Assembly: GCA_900551555.1 (NCBI GenBank)
Contig: URWC01000086.1
Span: 1 to 7,861 of the forward strand
Length of the DNA: 7,861 bases
DNA from: an uncultured Collinsella sp.
GTDB lineage: Bacteria > Actinomycetota > Coriobacteriia > Coriobacteriales > Coriobacteriaceae
Direction of reading: 5' to 3'
Position numbers and translations under genes: made by a program. The notes beneath the pieces were generated by a model. That model had not been told where the DNA came from and made no database searches. It worked only from the letters and a program-made list of their open reading frames with translations. This document shows positions 5,607-7,861 of the stretch, in pieces (position 1 is the stretch's first letter; each line of letters starts with the position of its first letter).

Positions 5607-5853
5607 CATGCCAATTTGTTCGCCCTGACCGTCGCTCGCTGCTGCTGCCATGACATCGGCGGTTTCGTGATTGTCAATAGATTGGTGCAGACTAACCTGA
5701 CCCCATTGCACCAAATCCGCTGGGGCGAGCCTGACGGTGACGCACGGAGTCGTGGTGTGATTTGCGTCGGTGTCCGCGCGGCTCGGTATACTGGTACGGC
5801 TCAAACTATGGCGCTGCCCGCAGGCGCGCCGTCCGTCAGATGAGGAGTCGCCC
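5607..5853. other. Intergenic region with nested inverted repeats before pcrA
   Basis: No convincing gene was found between the uppP terminator and pcrA; the short frames here lack family features and overlap the terminator or promoter. The region holds an outer dyad: ACCGTCGCTCGC (5628-5639) with GCGAGC (5725-5730) and GACGGT (5733-5738), 12 bp with a 2-nt bulge. Inside it is an inner dyad, TTGGTGCA (5682-5689) with TGCACCAA (5707-5714). The two nest, as in a folded RNA of about 110 nt, though separate protein sites are equally possible. The pcrA promoter candidate and ribosome site follow. Confidence 0.5.
5762..5792 (+). promoter_or_regulatory. Candidate pcrA promoter
   Basis: TATACT (5787-5792) is a good -10 hexamer, 61 bp before the pcrA start. 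The best -35 is TTGCGT (5762-5767), at a long 19-bp spacing. The -35 overlaps TGCGTC (5763-5768), which forms a 6-bp dyad with GACGCA (5739-5744), a possible regulatory site. Confidence 0.5.
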
Positions 5854-7861
5854 ATGACCCAGCCCTTGCCCTGGGAAAAGAATGTCGCGGTACCTGTGCC
5901 GCCCGCGCCGGAACCCGTGCCGCTCGATGCATACACCGCCCCTGCTGCGCCGGAGCCCGAGCTCGTTCCGCTCGACATCTACGACGCTCCCGCGCCGGCG
6001 CCCAAGCCCGCCAAGCCGCTCGTCGACATCGACAGCCTTAATCCCGCTCAGCGCGAGGCGGTCCTGACCACCGAGGGCCCGCTGCTGGTCCTTGCCGGCG
6101 CCGGCTCGGGCAAGACCCGCGTCTTGACCTTCCGTATCGCACATATGCTCGGCGACCTGGGCGTTAAGCCCTGGCAGATCCTTGCCATCACGTTTACCAA
6201 CAAGGCCGCGGCCGAGATGCGCGAGCGTCTGGCGGCACTCATCCCCAGCGGTACCCGCGGCATGTGGGTGTGCACCTTCCATGCTATGTGCGTGCGCATG
6301 CTGCGCGAGGACGCTGACCTGCTGGGCTACACCGGTCAGTTCACCATCTACGATGACGACGATTCCAAGCGCATGGTGCGCGATATTATGCAGGCGCTCG
6401 GTATCGAGCAAAAGCAATTCCCCATCAACATGATCCGCAGCAAGATCAGTTCGGCCAAAAACGCCATGATCGGCCCCGAGGACATGCTCAAATCCGCCGA
6501 CAGCCCCAACGACAAAAAGGCCGCGCAGGTCTACTTGGAGCTGGAACGCCGCCTGCGCGCCGCCAACGCGATGGACTTCGACGACCTGCTCGTGCGCACG
6601 CTCGAGCTGCTGCGCACCCGCCCCGAGGTGCTCGACAAGTACCAGGAGCGCTTCCGCTACATTAGCGTCGACGAGTATCAGGACACCAACCACGTCCAGT
6701 ACGAGATCGCTAACCTGCTGGCCGCCAAGTACCAAAACCTCATGGTCGTGGGCGACGATGACCAGTCCATTTATAGCTGGCGTGGCGCCGACATCACCAA
6801 CATCCTGGACTTTGAGCAGGACTTTAAAAACTGCAAGACCGTTAAGCTGGAGCAGAACTACCGCTCCACGGGCCATATCCTGAGCGCCGCCAACGCCGTG
6901 GTGCGCCACAACTCGCAGCGCAAGGACAAGCGCCTGTTTACGGCCGAGGGCGATGGCGAGAAGATCCAGGCCTTCCAGGCAAGCGATGAGCGCGACGAGG
7001 GCCGCTGGATTGCCGGCGAGATCGAGAAGCTGCACTCCAAGGGCACGAGTTACGACGACATCGCCGTGTTCTACCGCACCAACGCTCAGTCGCGTATTCT
7101 CGAAGATATGTTCCTGCGCGCAGGCGTGCCCTACAAGATCGTGGGTGGCACGCGATTCTTCGACCGTGCCGAGATCCGCGACGTCATGGCCTATCTTAAG
7201 ATGATTGTGAACCCGGCCGACGAGATGAGCGTCAAGCGCGTCATCAACACGCCGCGCCGCGGCATCGGCTCCACCTCGATTCAAAAGATTGAGCAGCTGG
7301 CACGCGACAACCGCTGCTCGTTCTTCCAAGCCTGCGAGATCGCAACAGCCGAGACGGGCATGTTTAGCGCCAAGGTGCGCAACGGCCTGTCGAGCTTTGT
7401 GGCGCTGGTGCGCGAGGGTCGCCGCATGGACGGCGAACTCAAGGACGTCGTCGAGATGATCGTCGATAAGACGGGCCTGCTGCAGGCTTTCCGCGCCGAG
7501 GGCACCATGGAGTCCGAGAGCCGCGCCGAGAACATCCAGGAATTCCTGGGCGTCGCCGCCGAATTTGAGGAGACGCACGAGGATATCGAAGGTACGCTCG
7601 AGAGCTTGGAAGAGCTGCGCGCTGCCGGTGTTGCCGATGTGCCTGCTAGCGCCGAGCCCGAGCCTGTCGTGGTGAGCGCGCCTGCGCCCGAACCGGGGCC
7701 ATCTGCCCCGGTATCCTCGTTTGAGGCGCTCGTTGGCGCGCGTGACGCCGCGGGCTCCAATCCGCTCGATAGCTTGGCCGCTCCGGCGCTGTCTCCGCAG
7801 GATGCCCTGGCCGCCGCCATCGCGGGCAACGCGTATGCCGCGCCGACGGAGATGCCGGCGG
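5854..7861 (+). CDS. pcrA: UvrD/PcrA-type superfamily 1 DNA helicase, 3' end outside the window
   Basis: An ATP-dependent 3'-5' DNA helicase of the PcrA/UvrD group, acting in repair, rolling-circle replication and removal of proteins from DNA. The first 669 codons are present. Motifs in order: Q motif around Q66 (LNPAQREAV), Walker A AGAGSGKT (81-88), Ia ITFTNKAAAEM (112-122), II VDEYQDTN (272-279), III GDDDQSIYSWRGA (300-312), IV EQNYRS (333-338), then FYRTNAQSR and GGTRFFDRAEIRD of domain 2. Motifs V and VI lie past the window edge. ATG at 5854 has GAGGAG (5842-5847) 6 nt upstream. Two additions to the usual protein stand out: an N-terminal Pro/Ala tail of about 60 residues with a repeated VPLDxYxAPA (22-31 and 38-47), and a Pro/Ala-rich insertion from about residue 590 to the window end, inside domain 2B. 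UvrD is the alternative name; PcrA is preferred for Gram-positives. Confidence 0.92.
   Translation, partial: MTQPLPWEKNVAVPVPPAPEPVPLDAYTAPAAPEPELVPLDIYDAPAPAPKPAKPLVDIDSLNPAQREAVLTTEGPLLVLAGAGSGKTRVLTFRIAHMLGDLGVKPWQILAITFTNKAAAEMRERLAALIPSGTRGMWVCTFHAMCVRMLREDADLLGYTGQFTIYDDDDSKRMVRDIMQALGIEQKQFPINMIRSKISSAKNAMIGPEDMLKSADSPNDKKAAQVYLELERRLRAANAMDFDDLLVRTLELLRTRPEVLDKYQERFRYISVDEYQDTNHVQYEIANLLAAKYQNLMVVGDDDQSIYSWRGADITNILDFEQDFKNCKTVKLEQNYRSTGHILSAANAVVRHNSQRKDKRLFTAEGDGEKIQAFQASDERDEGRWIAGEIEKLHSKGTSYDDIAVFYRTNAQSRILEDMFLRAGVPYKIVGGTRFFDRAEIRDVMAYLKMIVNPADEMSVKRVINTPRRGIGSTSIQKIEQLARDNRCSFFQACEIATAETGMFSAKVRNGLSSFVALVREGRRMDGELKDVVEMIVDKTGLLQAFRAEGTMESESRAENIQEFLGVAAEFEETHEDIEGTLESLEELRAAGVADVPASAEPEPVVVSAPAPEPGPSAPVSSFEALVGARDAAGSNPLDSLAAPALSPQDALAAAIAGNAYAAPTEMPA

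Noticed and set aside
5556..5843. 95-codon plus-strand frame between uppP and pcrA
   Set aside because: It begins inside the uppP terminator region, spans the candidate pcrA promoter, has no ribosome site of note and no family features.
5836..7578. Long open frame of 580 codons on the minus strand
   Set aside because: It is opposite pcrA, whose complete set of helicase motifs shows which strand is coding. The minus-strand product is a typical high-GC shadow.

Overview
The window looks like chromosomal DNA of a high-GC actinobacterium. The residues and layout suggest a gut Coriobacteriia such as Collinsella, but this is inferred from codon use and protein style, not from a marker gene. Most genes are G/C-rich at third positions. 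Three proteins carry Ala/Pro- or Asp/Glu-rich low-complexity insertions.

Layout: (1) The 3' end of an unrecognised gene (1-225) with a small Ala-Asp-Ser tandem repeat. (2) A leader of about 170 bp with at least four consecutive inverted repeats, followed by a two-component system: an OmpR-family response regulator (399-1070) and a short intramembrane-sensing, BceS-like histidine kinase (1080-2123). The ABC transporter that normally accompanies such a pair is not in the window. (3) A visibly lower-GC hipBA toxin-antitoxin module (2240-3765). Its upstream region holds two operator palindromes that are reverse complements of each other and bracket an extended -10 promoter. (4) A bidirectional terminator (3771-3799) between convergent hipA and a universal stress protein gene on the minus strand (3856-4293). 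(5) A divergent intergenic region, then uppP for undecaprenyl-diphosphate phosphatase (TTG start at 4540, to 5520), with a strong terminator at 5565-5605. (6) A 333 bp intergenic region with nested inverted repeats and a candidate promoter, then the first 669 codons of a PcrA/UvrD-type helicase (5854 to the window end).

How the parts may fit together: the Bce-like sensor pair and UppP both belong to the cell-envelope stress and bacitracin-target theme, since UppP makes the undecaprenyl phosphate that bacitracin blocks. They are separated by hipBA and uspA and are not one operon. hipBA is a self-regulated stress/persistence module that looks acquired. UspA is an ATP-binding-type stress protein. 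PcrA is a housekeeping repair/replication helicase. No RNA genes, insertion sequences, CRISPR arrays or attachment sites were recognised. The points that most merit a second look are the paired hip operators, the multi-hairpin leader before the response regulator, the nested inverted repeats before pcrA, and the unusual insertions in UppP and PcrA.
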